A stretch of 64,000 nucleotides of DNA from Gibbula magus (Eukaryota > Mollusca > Gastropoda > Trochida > Trochidae): assembly GCA_936450465.1 (NCBI GenBank), contig OW388293.1, forward strand, positions 42,490,982 through 42,554,981, written 5' to 3'. The notes below the pieces were generated by a model. That model did no database searches and was not told the origin of the DNA. It saw only the letters and a program-made list of their open reading frames with translations. Positions 43,401 to 54,064 of the stretch are shown here, piece by piece; position 1 is the first letter of the stretch, and each line of letters opens with the position of its first letter. The position numbers and the translations under genes were made by a program.

Positions 43401-43909
43401 CCTTCTTTCCAAATGTGGTGTGAAAAATACCATTTGCTCCCAGGAAACACTTTCCGAATTTTGAAACGTATTTAAAACGTATCAAAGCACCCCCCTCCCA
43501 CCAAACACAGCTATGGGAACAACATTCTTTTCAATTTCGTCTGAAAATTGGGGTTGCCATGTCGTATTTTCACTGGAAGATGCTGTAGGATCAACATTTT
43601 CATCCATATTAGTGATAAAAATAGGGTGAGGACTCGTCATATTATCTGTTTCTGAAAAACTAGTATGAGAATAGAAATGTTCTTCAAAATTGACACGTAC
43701 TATTTGCTCCTAGAAAGCGCTATTGAATTTTTTTTTCGTGGGTGAAAAGTGGGGGGGGCCGTGGCCCCCCCAGTTTCAGAAGTGGGGGGGCCCGGCCCCC
43801 CCGGGCCCCCCCTGTTCCTACGCCTATGTAGCACCGTTATCAATCACATCACTTGCTTGATAACGGTGCTAGTATCTGCATGGAAACGTCGCACTCATAT
43901 CAATAAAGA

Positions 43910-45055
43910 AGTTTTATTACACTCTCGTTGAAGATACTACTGTTGTGAAACATTGAAATGTTATTCAACACTGTTGTGAAACATTGCACGTGAAAGCGAT
44001 CGCAGTCGGAACTACTTTCCAGTACTCACATGGCCTTTGGGATCGCACTGGATTTCTTGGGAAATGTTTTTTTCACGCAACGTCGTTATGATTAATATTG
44101 TACGGACGCTTCTATCACAATTTACCGTCAATCAGTATCCCTTGGTTGATTCAGAGTTAGTTCCCTTGGCACATATGTTATCTCGTTACGGCTTTCGGGA
44201 TTTGACCGCCATTTTGCTTCGTCATGCAACTTGACGTAGCCTCAGTTTATGTAAACTCACAAGGAATAAACGTCACGTTGAACCCACGTATCCTGTGACA
44301 GTCGTCAGTTGAGTATTATTGCAACTACATTGTAATCCTTAACAGGTACATTTTGATATTTTCTTCTCCTTTTGAGGAATGGTTTTGATTGTTTAGAATG
44401 TAAAAAAATTGCTTCGTCATTTTCGTGTCGACATGTAAGTTTTCAAGGTTGTGGAGGCATTGTTCATGTCTGTCTGTTGTTACAGAAGATAACATACCAA
44501 GATAAATGAATAAAATTGCTTCAAGGTAAGTATCAATGCTGATATAAAATTTAAACTTTTGCTATAAATGTCAGAACTCCATTTTCGGCGGTGCTGTCAG
44601 CAATTTGTGCCGTCAATGTTAACTTCATCGGCAACAAGGACAATGATCCCCACACTTTCGCTAGATAAAACTAGCTGCGGAACTGTATGTAACTTTACTC
44701 CCCAGTATCATTGTCGTCAGGGTGTTACAGAGCCTATTTTGGCAAAGCAACTGCAGCTACATACAACTGTAACTAGCCTAACTGAATCGCGCTTGAAAAC
44801 AGTCGCATTCCGATGACGTCACAATCACCTGACATCATTCATAAGATCTAGTAAGATTAATACGATGTTTTTGTTTACTCGCCAATTTGCGCTTCTTATA
44901 GTTCAACATAAAGACAATGTAATGGGAGTTTTGAAATTGTACTATTGTTCAAAATTGAAACTGTTATTAACGGATATCTGCTTGGTTATTTTTGGTGTTT
45001 AGTTAGATGGCGTTATGCGTCCATGGTAAGAGATGTATCCCTACGCACATCTACA
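43910..45055. other. No gene recognised
   Basis: Slightly less AT-rich than its neighbours. Plus-strand frames of 65 and 82 codons (44037-44234, 44568-44816) have no recognisable motif. 'ACTGTTGTGAAACATTG' is repeated at about 43938 and 43970. Confidence 0.4.
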
Positions 45056-45057
45056 TG

Positions 45058-45217
45058 AATGAATAGATATAGAATACTAAACGATGTCCCGTTTGATAAC
45101 ATGTTTATGAAACGAGTGGATGGTTTGGTATTTTGACGAGCGAAAGCGAGTTAAATACCGATGCCATTCACGCGTTTCATAAACATGTTATCAAACGGGA
45201 CCGAGTTTAGTATTTTA
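45058..45217. repeat. Fold-back element, hairpin type 1, copy 2
   Basis: The left arm 'AGAATACTAAACGATGTCCC', GTTTGATAACATGTTTATGA is the near-perfect inverse of the right arm TCATAAACATGTTATCAAAC, 'GGGACCGAGTTTAGTATT'. The loop contains GACGAGCGAAAGCGAGTT. Stem about 65 bp. Confidence 0.9.
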
Positions 45218-45446
45218 TTTATTACTCAATGATGTAAATAGCGCTAAATTGCGTTTTTACTGACGCTCACTTGCAAATATGTCACTCGCTATTGCAGTCG
45301 CGCGTCTAGCATTGTGACGTCAACCAAAAACGACTATGACGTCACGCGCCGATTGTGACGTTACAACAGCACGCGGTGGTATCACACATGTGTGAAACCA
45401 ACTCATTGTTATCTAATGAGTGATCTCACCACGGTTGAGTAATAAA
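45218..45446. repeat. 229-bp unit with inverted TTTATTACTCAA ends
   Basis: TTTATTACTCAATG at the left and ...CGGTTGAGTAATAAA at the right; the 12-bp inverted match TTTATTACTCAA is exact. Homologous to 22321-22559. Confidence 0.78.
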
Positions 45447-45486
45447 AACTTTTATTACATATGATATATCATTAATTTAGAGCGTG

Positions 45487-45645
45487 TAATAAATAAAATA
45501 CTAAACTCCGTCCCGTTTAATAACATATTTATGAAACTCGTGGATGGTATTGGTATCTAACTCGCTTTCGCTCGTTAAATACCAAAACCATCCACTCGTT
45601 TCATAAATATGTTATTAAACGGGACGTCGTTTAGTATTCTCTATG
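45487..45645. repeat. Fold-back element, hairpin type 1, copy 3
   Basis: 'AAATACTAAACTCCGTCCCG', TTTAATAACATATTTATGAA pairs with TTCATAAATATGTTATTAAA, 'CGGGACGTCGTTTAGTATT'; the loop is AACTCGCTTTCGCTCGTT, the complement of the loop in copies 1 and 2. So this copy is inverted with respect to copy 2. Confidence 0.9.
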
Positions 45646-45690
45646 ACTATCCATAGAACTTATTCTCATTCATCATACCAGCTTCTAAAA

Positions 45691-45930
45691 GGGATGCGGT
45701 GTTTTCGTAGACCAGACGGGTTCGTAGACGCGAGGAATTCGTAGACGCGGTGGATTCGTAGTAGTATTTATATACAATATAAAATCATTCTCCAACAAAA
45801 AACAACAACACTGAGTGTCTTATTGCTTTATTAAAACACTACGTCTACGAATCTACCGCCAATACGTCTACGAATCCACCGGAAATATACGTCTACGAAC
45901 CCGTCTTGATCTACGAAATCACCTACAGCC
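45691..45930. mobile_element. 240-bp hAT-like MITE with TTCGTAGACG-array termini
   Basis: Flanked by a perfect 8-bp duplication TTCTAAAA (45683-45690 and 45931-45938). Both arms are arrays of a TTCGTAGACG motif (four on the left, in direct orientation, and four inverted on the right as CGTCTACGAA), including the longer match 'AGACGGGTTCGTAGACG'. The centre (about 45765-45835) is AT-rich and non-coding. The 8-bp duplication suggests hAT. Confidence 0.87.
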
Positions 45931-46138
45931 TTCTAAAATGCCTCTCAAAGATATTTATCTATGTTATTAATTATCCAAAACTGGCCCACTGTAAATATTT
46001 ATAAATGATATCAAGCGCTATCTACAAGAGGTAGACAAAGAAAATCTACATTGCTGGAATTGAATCGTCATTTATACATCTTGGTCTTAATCTGAGGTCT
46101 TAATTAATGCTTTGTTATCACCGAAACACATTTAACAT

Positions 46139-46925
46139 TATTACCCATAAGGTTGAAAATAACCGAGTTGATATTATTGATTTATCACCCAAAACTGTGT
46201 TCCACAGGAGATATCGCTTGTGTGAGATAGATTTTGCACAATGTCCTGTCACCGTCAACTACATGGCATCACAATGCTTTTACATCATCAAGTAATTACA
46301 TCACAGTGCTATGACGTCATAATCATAATGACGTCACAATGCTATGACCTCACCGCACTGGAAGTCAAAAGGCAAAGATGTGCTCAGAGACGAACAGTCA
46401 CTATTTTCACTTAAACGTAACAGAATGATTTTGGATATTAAATAGAATCTCACCCTCGTGTCTTCTGATATCAAATACATCAACACTCGTTGACAAAAGT
46501 AAAAATTGTAACTTGTATCAACTCGTGTTGATCTATTTGATATCAGAAGACGCTTGGGTGAGATTCTCTATATAAACACATGTGCACATATTATGTTTGC
46601 CCAGCAACCATTGTTTCAAGGGGAGATTTCCAGTATTTCGTCGTCTGTGACCGTGAGCTTATAAAGATTCTTCGTGACGCCACTGTATCTTACCGTCGCA
46701 AGAGAGGTGGGCCGTATCATGGCTATGTTCACGCGAATCACGTGAAATAGAATGGGTAATAAAGAAATTATTACACTCGAAAGTGTGCCATATGACTTTT
46801 ACGAAACTTGTGCAAATTATGTATAACGCTCACTCTCGCTTGGGCCATACAAAATTCACACCCGTTTCGTAAAAGTCATATGACTTCCCTTCCTCGGGTA
46901 TTAACCTCTATGACGTCATAGAGTT
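46139..46925. repeat. Fold-back composite, hairpin type 2, copy 2
   Basis: Begins TTACCCATAAGGTTGAAAAT as at 39569 and ends CCTCGGGTATTAACCTCTAT. It contains two hairpins: 46440-46565 ('AATAGAATCTCACCCTCGTG', 'TCTTCTGATATCAAATA' versus 'TATTTGATATCAGAAGACGC', TTGGGTGAGATTCT) and 46785-46905 ('CATATGACTTTTACGAAACT' versus 'GTTTCGTAAAAGTCATATGA'). Confidence 0.78.
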
Positions 46926-46929
46926 GAGG

Positions 46930-47995
46930 ACAGGGATCATTCATATGCTCGGGCAATGTGGTGATGACGTCATGATGAAGACTTCATGCTGCTCAATAAG
47001 CCTCATTGCAGTTGTGTTCTGATATATTAATTCTATTGGGTGATAGATAAAATATCCCCGTCTATTCTATTTATCCTCTGTATATCTTCACGTGATTTGA
47101 TAACAGTAGAAACACCGCCGGCAAATCTCTCATTGTTGTTACTTTAATCAACTTGTGTTGATTAAATTCACATCAGAAGATCAGCTCTAGTTAATAACAA
47201 TCTTTGTGTAATTAATGGGTGTGTAGAAGTAGCTTCCTAATTACAAAATAATTAATGTTAAGCTTTATACGTAATGAGACCTGGAGAATTTCACATCATT
47301 CAATCAAAATTGCCCTTGGTATAATTGTATTTTAAAAAAAAAACAATGTTTGAATGATTTAAACCATAAATTGTATATACTTCAGTGATATGGCCAAATT
47401 CACCAAAATACTATAACTCTTGCCTTGCGGTATTTCCTTACCTTTTCTATGCTAGCAATTTCTGATTGCACTACCAGGTGCAGCATGTTGATACGTTGGT
47501 ACAGAAAAAAATGACGGAATACAGCAAGACCTAAATAAGCCAGTGATAGAGACTGGAGGGGGACGTTGTCGTATTGCTAAAATTTACATATATTAATATC
47601 TATACTTTCCCTGGTAACATGCAGCATAAATGTATAATTAGAGTCTCTTGAGTTTGCAGACCTGAGTGTCCCTAATGGTTCTTGATATTAAATGGTATTC
47701 TGCATTTAAACACTCTTCTTGGTCGTTTCTCGGTCGATTACAGCATATCTTAAGGCGTTTGCACTACGTGATGATTGTTCCACGACGAACATACCAGTCT
47801 TATGAGGGAATTCGCTATTACAAAACCTAAGATATTTTCAAAGGAACGCCCAATCGAAATGCATATCCTCACAAATTCTTCTTTTGATATTTTTTGAGTT
47901 AGGGGTTCTGAACGCTTGTTGTTGCTTATAGGGTCTATTACTGAGTCTATACAAGGATTTAGATAGAGGGGATATATTATAAGAATAATCAACGA
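46930..47995. other. No gene recognised
   Basis: AT-rich; several TGACGTCA palindromes near its left edge (46913, 46963). An 80-codon minus-strand frame at 47750-47992 has no recognisable features. Confidence 0.4.
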
Positions 47996-47998
47996 GTT

Positions 47999-48104
47999 GC
48001 GAGTAATTACGGATTATCTGTCCCGAGTTAATTATTGTGATAAACTCCGAGCTTTAGCGAGGAGTTTGACATAATAATTAACGAGGGACAGATAATTCGT
48101 AATT
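47999..48104. repeat. Fold-back element, hairpin type 3
   Basis: TAATTACGGATTATCTGTCC, 'GTTAATTATTGTGATAAACT' pairs with 'AGTTTGACATAATAATTAAC', 'GGGACAGATAATTCGTAATT' around CGAGCTTTAGCGAG. Stem about 45 bp. Confidence 0.87.
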
Positions 48105-48119
48105 CCGAGCACCGAGTCG

Positions 48120-48825
48120 GTTATTCTTTTTCTTACCCAAGATCATTTTAATGCGTAAAAATCGAAAAAACAAGACCCCAATTCACGATCTTTGATTAGA
48201 TTGTAAAATAGAAATTGTAATCATACGCCATTCATAAACTCTTTCACACCTTCAAAATGCGCACATCTAAATAGTTTGCAGCTTGCTCTATTTTTATCAG
48301 AACTATTCTAAAGTTACTGTTGAATTTTATTGCCAAAACGGTTTACTGACATAGTAAACAACTCGTTTATATTGTAAACTATGTCGCAGAATGAGAGATA
48401 ATTAGCGAAAACGTGCATTAACACTGTTGGAATGCAAGATAGGAGTGTAATTACGTCACCAAATGACGTCATGGTTAATGACGTCACAAAGCAATGACGT
48501 CACGGCAGTGCAGCCGGCGACTCTTGCATGCTGCTTCGCCTTGCAAGTTTAATACTGTCATTACGGTCTCGGAAACTTAGGTTGAACATGATTTTATATT
48601 TAATACGTTTTACTGACGTGTGACTTCAATTAGGTATGCTCGAAATTGTTCAATTATGTGATTTAGCTTAAACAGGACAGCTAAGCAATTCATGAATGAG
48701 CGCAAAGTAGTTCCGTCAACCAATCAAAACGCAAGTTATATATAGAAAAACTGTAATTCCCATGACCATTATGAAAACTTTAATACCCGGAATATCTGTG
48801 CCCGCTTGGGTAAGAATAAAGTGTT
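48120..48825. repeat. Possible element with inverted TTCTTACCCAAG ends
   Basis: Left TTATTCTTTTTCTTACCCAA, right CTTGGGTAAGAATAAAG. The inner sequence is AT-rich with a cluster of TGACGTCA sites. It may form one composite with the adjacent hairpin at 47999-48104, since both hairpin types 2 and 3 sit beside such ends. Confidence 0.5.
48452..48506. promoter_or_regulatory. Cluster of TGACGTCA-type (CRE-like) sites
   Basis: ATTACGTCACC, AATGACGTCATGG, AATGACGTCACAA and AATGACGTCACGG lie within about 55 bp. These match the CRE/ATF core. Function is unproven and no promoter or gene is seen nearby. Confidence 0.4.
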
Positions 48826-48829
48826 TGAG

Positions 48830-49420
48830 TTCGGAATATGTTGAAACTCAGTTTGTACACATCATTGTATATACACATATTCTATTTGGACATGTTGTGC
48901 ACAAACTAACCAGATGTCACACTAATTCGACGTAAATAAGTGTTGTGGCAATATAAAGATTGCCTAAAGAGGGAGTTTCGTAAGTTCACAGTGTAATTTA
49001 GTGTTCAAAGAAACATTAATAGAAATGACGATATAAAAACTGGAGAGTTGACTGACGGAACGATTTAGGATATTTTATGGCGCTTCGTTAGGTTTTATAT
49101 GATTTTTCCAGTCACCGTTACTAGCGTTAGATTCAAAACTAGTATATTGTATATTGGCCTCAGAGTATCTCAATGCGGTTATTCAATTTGGATGTTAGAT
49201 AATATGAAAAGGTTATTATTTTAGGAGACATTAATATATATTCAACACAATCTTCGCCTTTATTATAAATGTAATTTCTTGTCAAAAGACAATGTGGAAA
49301 GGAGATATAGGAGGAACGTTGTCCCCTGCTCATAATTAAAAACCACTGGAAAGCGAGAAAACCAAATAACTTGCAGCATATGTACACTAAACAAAGATAA
49401 CCCTTGCTTCCTAAGAATAT
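48830..49420. other. No gene recognised
   Basis: AT-rich left flank of the 40-bp satellite. Minus-strand frames of 88 and 67 codons run into the repeat and lack features. Confidence 0.4.
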
Positions 49421-50380
49421 CCCCACTTCTCTCTACTGTATACAGATGTATGTAGAATATCCCCACTTCTCTATACTGTATACAAATGTATGTAGAATAT
49501 CCCCACTTCTCTATACTGTATACAGATGTATCGAGAATATCCCCACTTCTCTATACTGTATACAGATGTATGTAGAATATCCCCACTTCGCTATACTGTA
49601 TACAGATGTATGTAGAATATCCCCACTTCTCTATACTGTATACAGATGTATGTAGAGTATCCCCACTTCTCTATACTGTATACAGATGTATGTAGAATAT
49701 CCCCACTTCTCTATACTGTATACAGATGTATGTAGAGTATCCCCACTTCTCTATACTGTATACAGATGTATGTAGAGTATCCCCACTTCTCTATACTGTA
49801 TACAGATGTATGTAGAGTATCCCCACTTCTCTATACTGTATACAGATGTATGTAGAATATCCCCACTTCTCTATACTGTATACAGATGTATGTAGAATAT
49901 CCCCACTTCTCTATACTGTATACAGATGTATGTAGAATATCCCCACTTCTCTATACTGTATACATATGTATGTAGAATATCCACACTTCTCTATACTGTA
50001 TACAGATGTATGTAGAGTATCCCCACTTCTCTATTCTGTATACAGATGTATGTAGAATATCCCCACTTCTCTATACTGTATACAGATGTATGTAGAGTAT
50101 CCCCACTTCTCTATTCTGTATACAGATGTATGTAGAATATCCCCACTTCTCTATACTGTATACAGATGTATGTAGGGTTTCCCCACTTCTCTATACTGTA
50201 TACAGATGTATGTAGAGTATCCCCACTTCTCTATACTGTATACAGATGTATGTAGAATATCCCCACTTCTCTATACTGTATACAGATGTATGTAGAGTAT
50301 CCCCACTTCTCTATACTGTATACAGATGTATGTAGAGTATCCCCACTTCTCTATACTGTATACAGATGTATGTAGAGTAG
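49421..50380. repeat. 40-bp satellite, 24 units
   Basis: The unit is CCCCACTTCTCTATACTGTA followed by TACAGATGTATGTAGA(A/G)TAT, repeated with exact 40-bp spacing across 960 bp and very few substitutions; the main variant is AGAATAT versus AGAGTAT. Each unit contains the palindrome CTGTATACAG. Homogeneity implies recent amplification or gene conversion. Frames through it are not genes. Confidence 0.97.
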
Positions 50381-50594
50381 AGGGCGATTTTTGGCTCGGT
50401 GTGGTTAAACTATCGATCGTGTTTCGTCTGTATACGGCTAGGTAGTGGTTATAATATGGTATTCTGAAATTCTTGTGGAACACAGAAAGGATAAAAAGGT
50501 TCAATTGAGGACCAAACCGGACAGGAGACCAATGATGGGGGGAAAAGGAACCGTGGAAAAAAATAGCCTAATTTAAAGGAAATATTAAATTTAT

Positions 50595-50860
50595 CTATAT
50601 ATTATTGTGTTGATAAATGTGCATATGTCATATTTATTCTATTTTGAACTTGAAATAAGGTTTCTATATAAAACATTTTACTGCCCTACTTCTTATTGTG
50701 TTGATAAATGTGAATATGTCATATTTATTCTATTTTGAACTGGAAATAAGGTTTCTACATTAAACATTTTACTGCCCTACTTCTTATTGTGTTGATAAAT
50801 GTGAATATGTCATATTTATTCTATTTTGAACTGGAAATAAGGTTTCTATATTTATTAAAC
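50595..50860. repeat. 92-bp tandem repeat, about 3 units, interrupted by DIRS copy 2
   Basis: TTGTGTTGATAAATGTG(A/C)ATATG recurs at about 50603, 50694 and 50786, with 'GGTTTCTA(C/T)AT' and 'AAACATTTTACTGCCCTACT' closing each unit. The third unit breaks at its AAAC (50857-50860), and its continuation AAACATTTTACTACCCTA is found at 56440 beyond the DIRS element. Confidence 0.88.
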
Positions 50861-50876
50861 GTAATTATTTATACTT

Positions 50877-51040
50877 ACCTGTTGACTTGACCTACTATGC
50901 CTACCTCCTCTCTAGGTATGCTATTTCAACCTTAACACAGACGAAACTTGAACAGTGGAGTAAGGGATGCGTAAAATCCCTATCCAAGGGCGGTAAGTCT
51001 GCATGGTCTCGTGACGTCACCACCGGAATATGCCACTCCC
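50877..51040. repeat. Right (3') inverted terminal repeat of DIRS copy 2
   Basis: TACCTGTTGACTTGACCTAC, 'CTCTCTAGGTATGCTATTTC' and 'TGACGTCACCACCGGAATAT' match the reverse complement of 56261-56428 with only a handful of differences. Confidence 0.92.
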
Positions 51041-51095
51041 CGAAAGTCCCAAAAGGCAGGACAGACCAAGTGGGGAGGATGGGCGGGCCTAGCGC

Positions 51096-51189
51096 GTAGG
51101 TCTAGTCAACAGGTAAGTATAAATAATTACGTTTAATCAAAACGTACTATTATTTAAATACCTATCTGTTGACTAGACCTAATATGCCT
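51096..51189. repeat. Internal complementary region (ICR) of DIRS copy 2
   Basis: The first half (GTAGGTCTAGTCAACAGGTA to ATTACGTTTA, 51096-51135) is the reverse complement of the outermost bases of the 50861 end. The second half (TATTATTTAAATACCTATCT then GTTGACTAGACC) is the reverse complement of the outermost bases of the 56438 end. A fused complement of both termini, next to the 3' inverted repeat, is the diagnostic DIRS ICR, thought to template end completion and circularisation. Confidence 0.88.
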
Positions 51190-51488
51190 AGAATCCCACT
51201 GCATGGAGGCGGGTCAGTAGATATGTGGTAGAGACGAGATCAGCAACAAGCCCTGAGTGTAAGCTAACCTACGAGTCCTCCACCCTGTGGTGAGGACAAG
51301 GCACAGCCCGGGAGATACCATCTCTACCGCTGAGCGGATCGAAGAGACAACCCAGCCACTCAACTTCTGATCAACACACTGCCCCCGACCCCAACGGGGA
51401 GGGGGTGTTAAAGCGAAGCTAAAGAACAAAACAACAGACAAGGAGCAAACAATGCAAACAAAGTTTATTACAATGAGCATCTAAGCTC

Positions 51489-52600
51489 CTAAGAGGACTG
51501 ACCCCTTCTTGGTCTGGTTGGAGGGACCACCTTCGTGGACACTTGTGGACCCAGCCTAGAGATGCCTTCAAGATCTGCTGTGGAGACATCTCGTAGGTAA
51601 TGGTTGGTGAAAACCTCTGAGGAACGCCAAAAACGTCCGAAACCGCGATGTTACAGTGGTAAGCCATCGTGGCTGAAACTGCACAGATCTCATGCGGGTT
51701 GGAACGCGAAGGAGGAGGCAGGTCAGCGGCCTTGTACGCATCAATGACCGCCGACCTCAGGTACACCCCCAACGCTCGCTTATCTAGCTCCTTGGTGCTC
51801 CTCGGCGAGTGAGGCAAGAACAGACGACGCCTGCCATCCCTCACTCTGCGGGTACGCTGCACGTACACCCTCAAGGCCCTAACCGGACACAGAGAGAGAT
51901 CCACCTCTCCTGAGTCAGAACCCAGAGCCGGAATAGAGAAAGTACGGCCAGCCTCATCAGCTGCCTGGTTTTTGCAGACAAAGTCGGGAGCTAAACCAAG
52001 AAAGGCTGATCCCCCCTCCGTGACCTCAAAGCGTAGAAGGTCCGCCTGAAAAGCATGGATCTCAGAAATCCGAGCTGCGGAGGCCATGGCCACCAGAAAA
52101 ATGACCTTGATGGTGAGAGGGAGGAGGGGTACGTCAAAGAGCGGTTCATACGTATCGGAGCGAAGATGGTTGAGCACAATTGCTAAGTCCCACTCAGGAG
52201 GACGAACTGGTCCTGCCGTCCACAGAACGGAAGGTTTTAACGAGGACCGACACATCTAACCCTGGCGACCTCTTCCTGAGGACGGAGAGGATAGCAGACA
52301 TGTTGGTATTAATTGATGACGCCTTAAGATGCCTGGTGTTGCGTAGGTACACTAAGTACTCCGCCACCTGAGGAACTGAGGCTTCTGCCGGGATGAAATC
52401 CCTCTGAGCACAGAAGGAGGCGAAGGCCTGCCACTGGAAATCATAGAGTTTCCTCGTGGTCTTCCTATGAGAGGTAGCTATGGCATTGGCGAAGCACCTT
52501 GTGTAACCACTGCTCCTTAACCCTCTCTTAATACAAGCCAAGCGTGAAGGCAGAACACCTGAGGCTTCTCGTGTAACCTTCTCGTGTAACCTCTCCATGG
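51489..52600 (-). pseudogene. DIRS tyrosine recombinase, copy 2, frameshifted
   Basis: The core-binding part (TRKLYDFQWQAFASFC, VPQVAEYLVYLR) is in one frame, the catalytic body in a second after a frameshift near 52200-52250, and the last part (RFWRSSEVFTNHYLRDVS, with the nucleophilic Tyr) in a third after another frameshift near 51630. The first catalytic Arg is present (SAARISEIHAF). The His-x-x-Arg motif reads NPHEICAV, so the second Arg is replaced by Cys, a single CGC-to-TGC change typical of CpG decay. The proper C-terminal end would be the stop at 51489; the frame actually continued from the body ends at 51419. Confidence 0.88.
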
Positions 52601-52663
52601 CTGAATCGGAACAGGTTCCTGATGACAGAGCCGCCGGAGAGAAACGAACCACGGTCGGGCTGG

Positions 52664-54064
52664 TCACCAAGGGGTGACCAGAAGAAGACGAAGAACCTGA
52701 GTTGTCCCTATCTTGGCTACCACTTGGGAGAGGATGGCCGGCGGCGGAAAAGCATAGGCGACCATTGCCTCCCACCCTAACGAGAGCGCGTATAAGCCCA
52801 TTGCTAGCGGGTCTGGTACTGGAGAGACATAGGTTGGCAATTGGTGATTGAGACATGTCGCGAACAGGTCTATTAGAGGGGTGCCGAACTGGAGACACAA
52901 CCCCCTGAAGACTAGTGGATTCAGTTGCCACTCCGTCCGCCAAGATGTTCTTGGCACCTGGAATGTGGACTGCTCGAATGTCCAGGTCCACCTCGTCCAC
53001 CAGCTGGAAAAGCCGGAGCGACACGCGTAGCAGAGACTCTGCCCTGGTGGACCCCTGCTTGTTTATTGACCAAGCAGCTGCTGAACTGTCCGTGTGGACT
53101 AGTAGACACTGGCCTCACAAGGGGGTCTGCCAGTGCTGAATGGCTAGACGTACTGCGTCCAACTCGAGGACGTTGATGTGCTGGTTCTGATCTGACAGAG
53201 ACCAGACTCCCGCCACTTCACTAACCACCCTAGACGACGGAATAGGTCTATTGTGAACCTGAGCTGTGCCTCGAGAACGACAGGAGAACGGTCGTGAGCG
53301 AGCCCATCGTCCAAATACATTAGAAAATGAATGTCGCATTGGTGCAAGAATTTGACGATGGGCTGAGTCACACATGTGAACAGCCAGGGGGCGGACGAGA
53401 TCCCGAACGGGAGGACGTTCCACTGAAAGTGTCTCCCGTCCAGAATGAAGCGGAGGTACCTGCGATCCCAACAGTGAATCGGAATGTGCAGGTACGCATC
53501 CTGGAGATCGAGAGACACCATGCAGTCTGAGCGCTCCAGAGATCGCATCACAGAGGGAAGCGTCAAGAGTCGAAAATATGGCGGCCGAACGAGGTAGGAG
53601 CGGTTGAATACCTTCAAGTCGTGAATGAGCCGCCATTTTTTCGAATTCCTTTTGGGTATGACGAACACTGGGGAGTAAAACCCCGGAGTTAGATGCGGGG
53701 TCAGGACCTCCTGCACCGCCCCTTTGGAGATTGAGATCTCCACCTGTTCCAAGGTCAATTCGAGCCGGTCCCTTGCCAAGGGACGCTCTCTTGGAGCACA
53801 GGTAAGAGGCGGAGGGGATGAGACGGGAATGCGGAATCCCTGATCCAGAATCCGACAAACGAAAGGGTCTAAACCTAACTGCACCCAGTTGCTGACAAAG
53901 GTTTGAAGCCGACCCCCCAACGAATCCTCCGACACCGTAACGAGTGGAGGAGGAAGAAGAGGGGGTGACCAAGAGTCACTTCCTCCGCTTCCCCTTCTGA
54001 GGGGTACGACCCCCAGAGCCGGGATGGGGGGACTTGGGGGACTGACCCGTGGATCCGCGGCCAC
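52664..54064 (-). pseudogene. DIRS RT / RNase H / methyltransferase-like ORF, copy 2, broken
   Basis: The RT domain is intact to about residue 282 of the frame opening at 54064: Asp186 (SLDLQDAYLH), LPFGISSAPWLF and YLDD (250-253). Near 53215-53225 about 150 codons are missing compared with copy 1 (end of RT, first RNase H Asp), and the sequence resumes out of frame at WSLSDQNQHINVLELDAV. Then come a TGA after HWQTPL, HTDSSAAAWSINKQGSTR, HIPGAKNILAD, a small deletion with frameshift near 52930, TEWQLNPLVF and the extension domain (PLIDLFATCLNHQLPTY, AYAFPPPAIL), ending in a TGA in LLLVTPW where copy 1 continues with WPKRPWF. Confidence 0.9.

Larger units (their letters stand above)
41451..43828. 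mobile_element. 2378-bp element with CATAGGCGTAGGAAC termini and 5-bp target duplication
   Basis: Inverted ends CATAGGCGTAGGAAC (left) and GTTCCTACGCCTATG (right), followed inward by G-rich and C-rich tracts. The direct repeat TAGCA flanks it (41446-41450 and 43829-43833). The interior holds a 32-G run, a CACGTG tandem repeat and several units of a dispersed repeat. There is no transposase. A 5-bp duplication does not identify a superfamily on its own. Confidence 0.78.
41412..43905. repeat. Long-stem hairpin split by a 2.4-kb insertion
   Basis: The outer left arm ATTGATATGAGTGCGATGTT, ATGCAGATACTAGCA (41414-41450) is the reverse complement of the far right (TGCTAGTATCTGCAT, 'CGTCGCACTCATATCAAT', 43867-43905). 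The right side also contains the hairpin apex, CACCGTTATCAATCACATCA with CTTGATAACGGTG. Removing 41451-43828 and one TAGCA restores a hairpin with a stem of about 60 bp. Confidence 0.8.

Noticed and set aside
44037..44816. Two plus-strand ORFs of 65 and 82 codons
   Set aside because: No recognisable motif and no supporting splice or promoter context.
49421..50380. Regular 40-bp array considered as a CRISPR array
   Set aside because: Units are contiguous and identical, with no variable spacers, and the window is eukaryotic; this is a satellite.
51214..51480. 88-aa minus-strand ORF with a hydrophobic start at the end of DIRS copy 2
   Set aside because: It lies between the recombinase stop and the ICR, overlaps the frame continuing out of the recombinase, and has no recognisable features.
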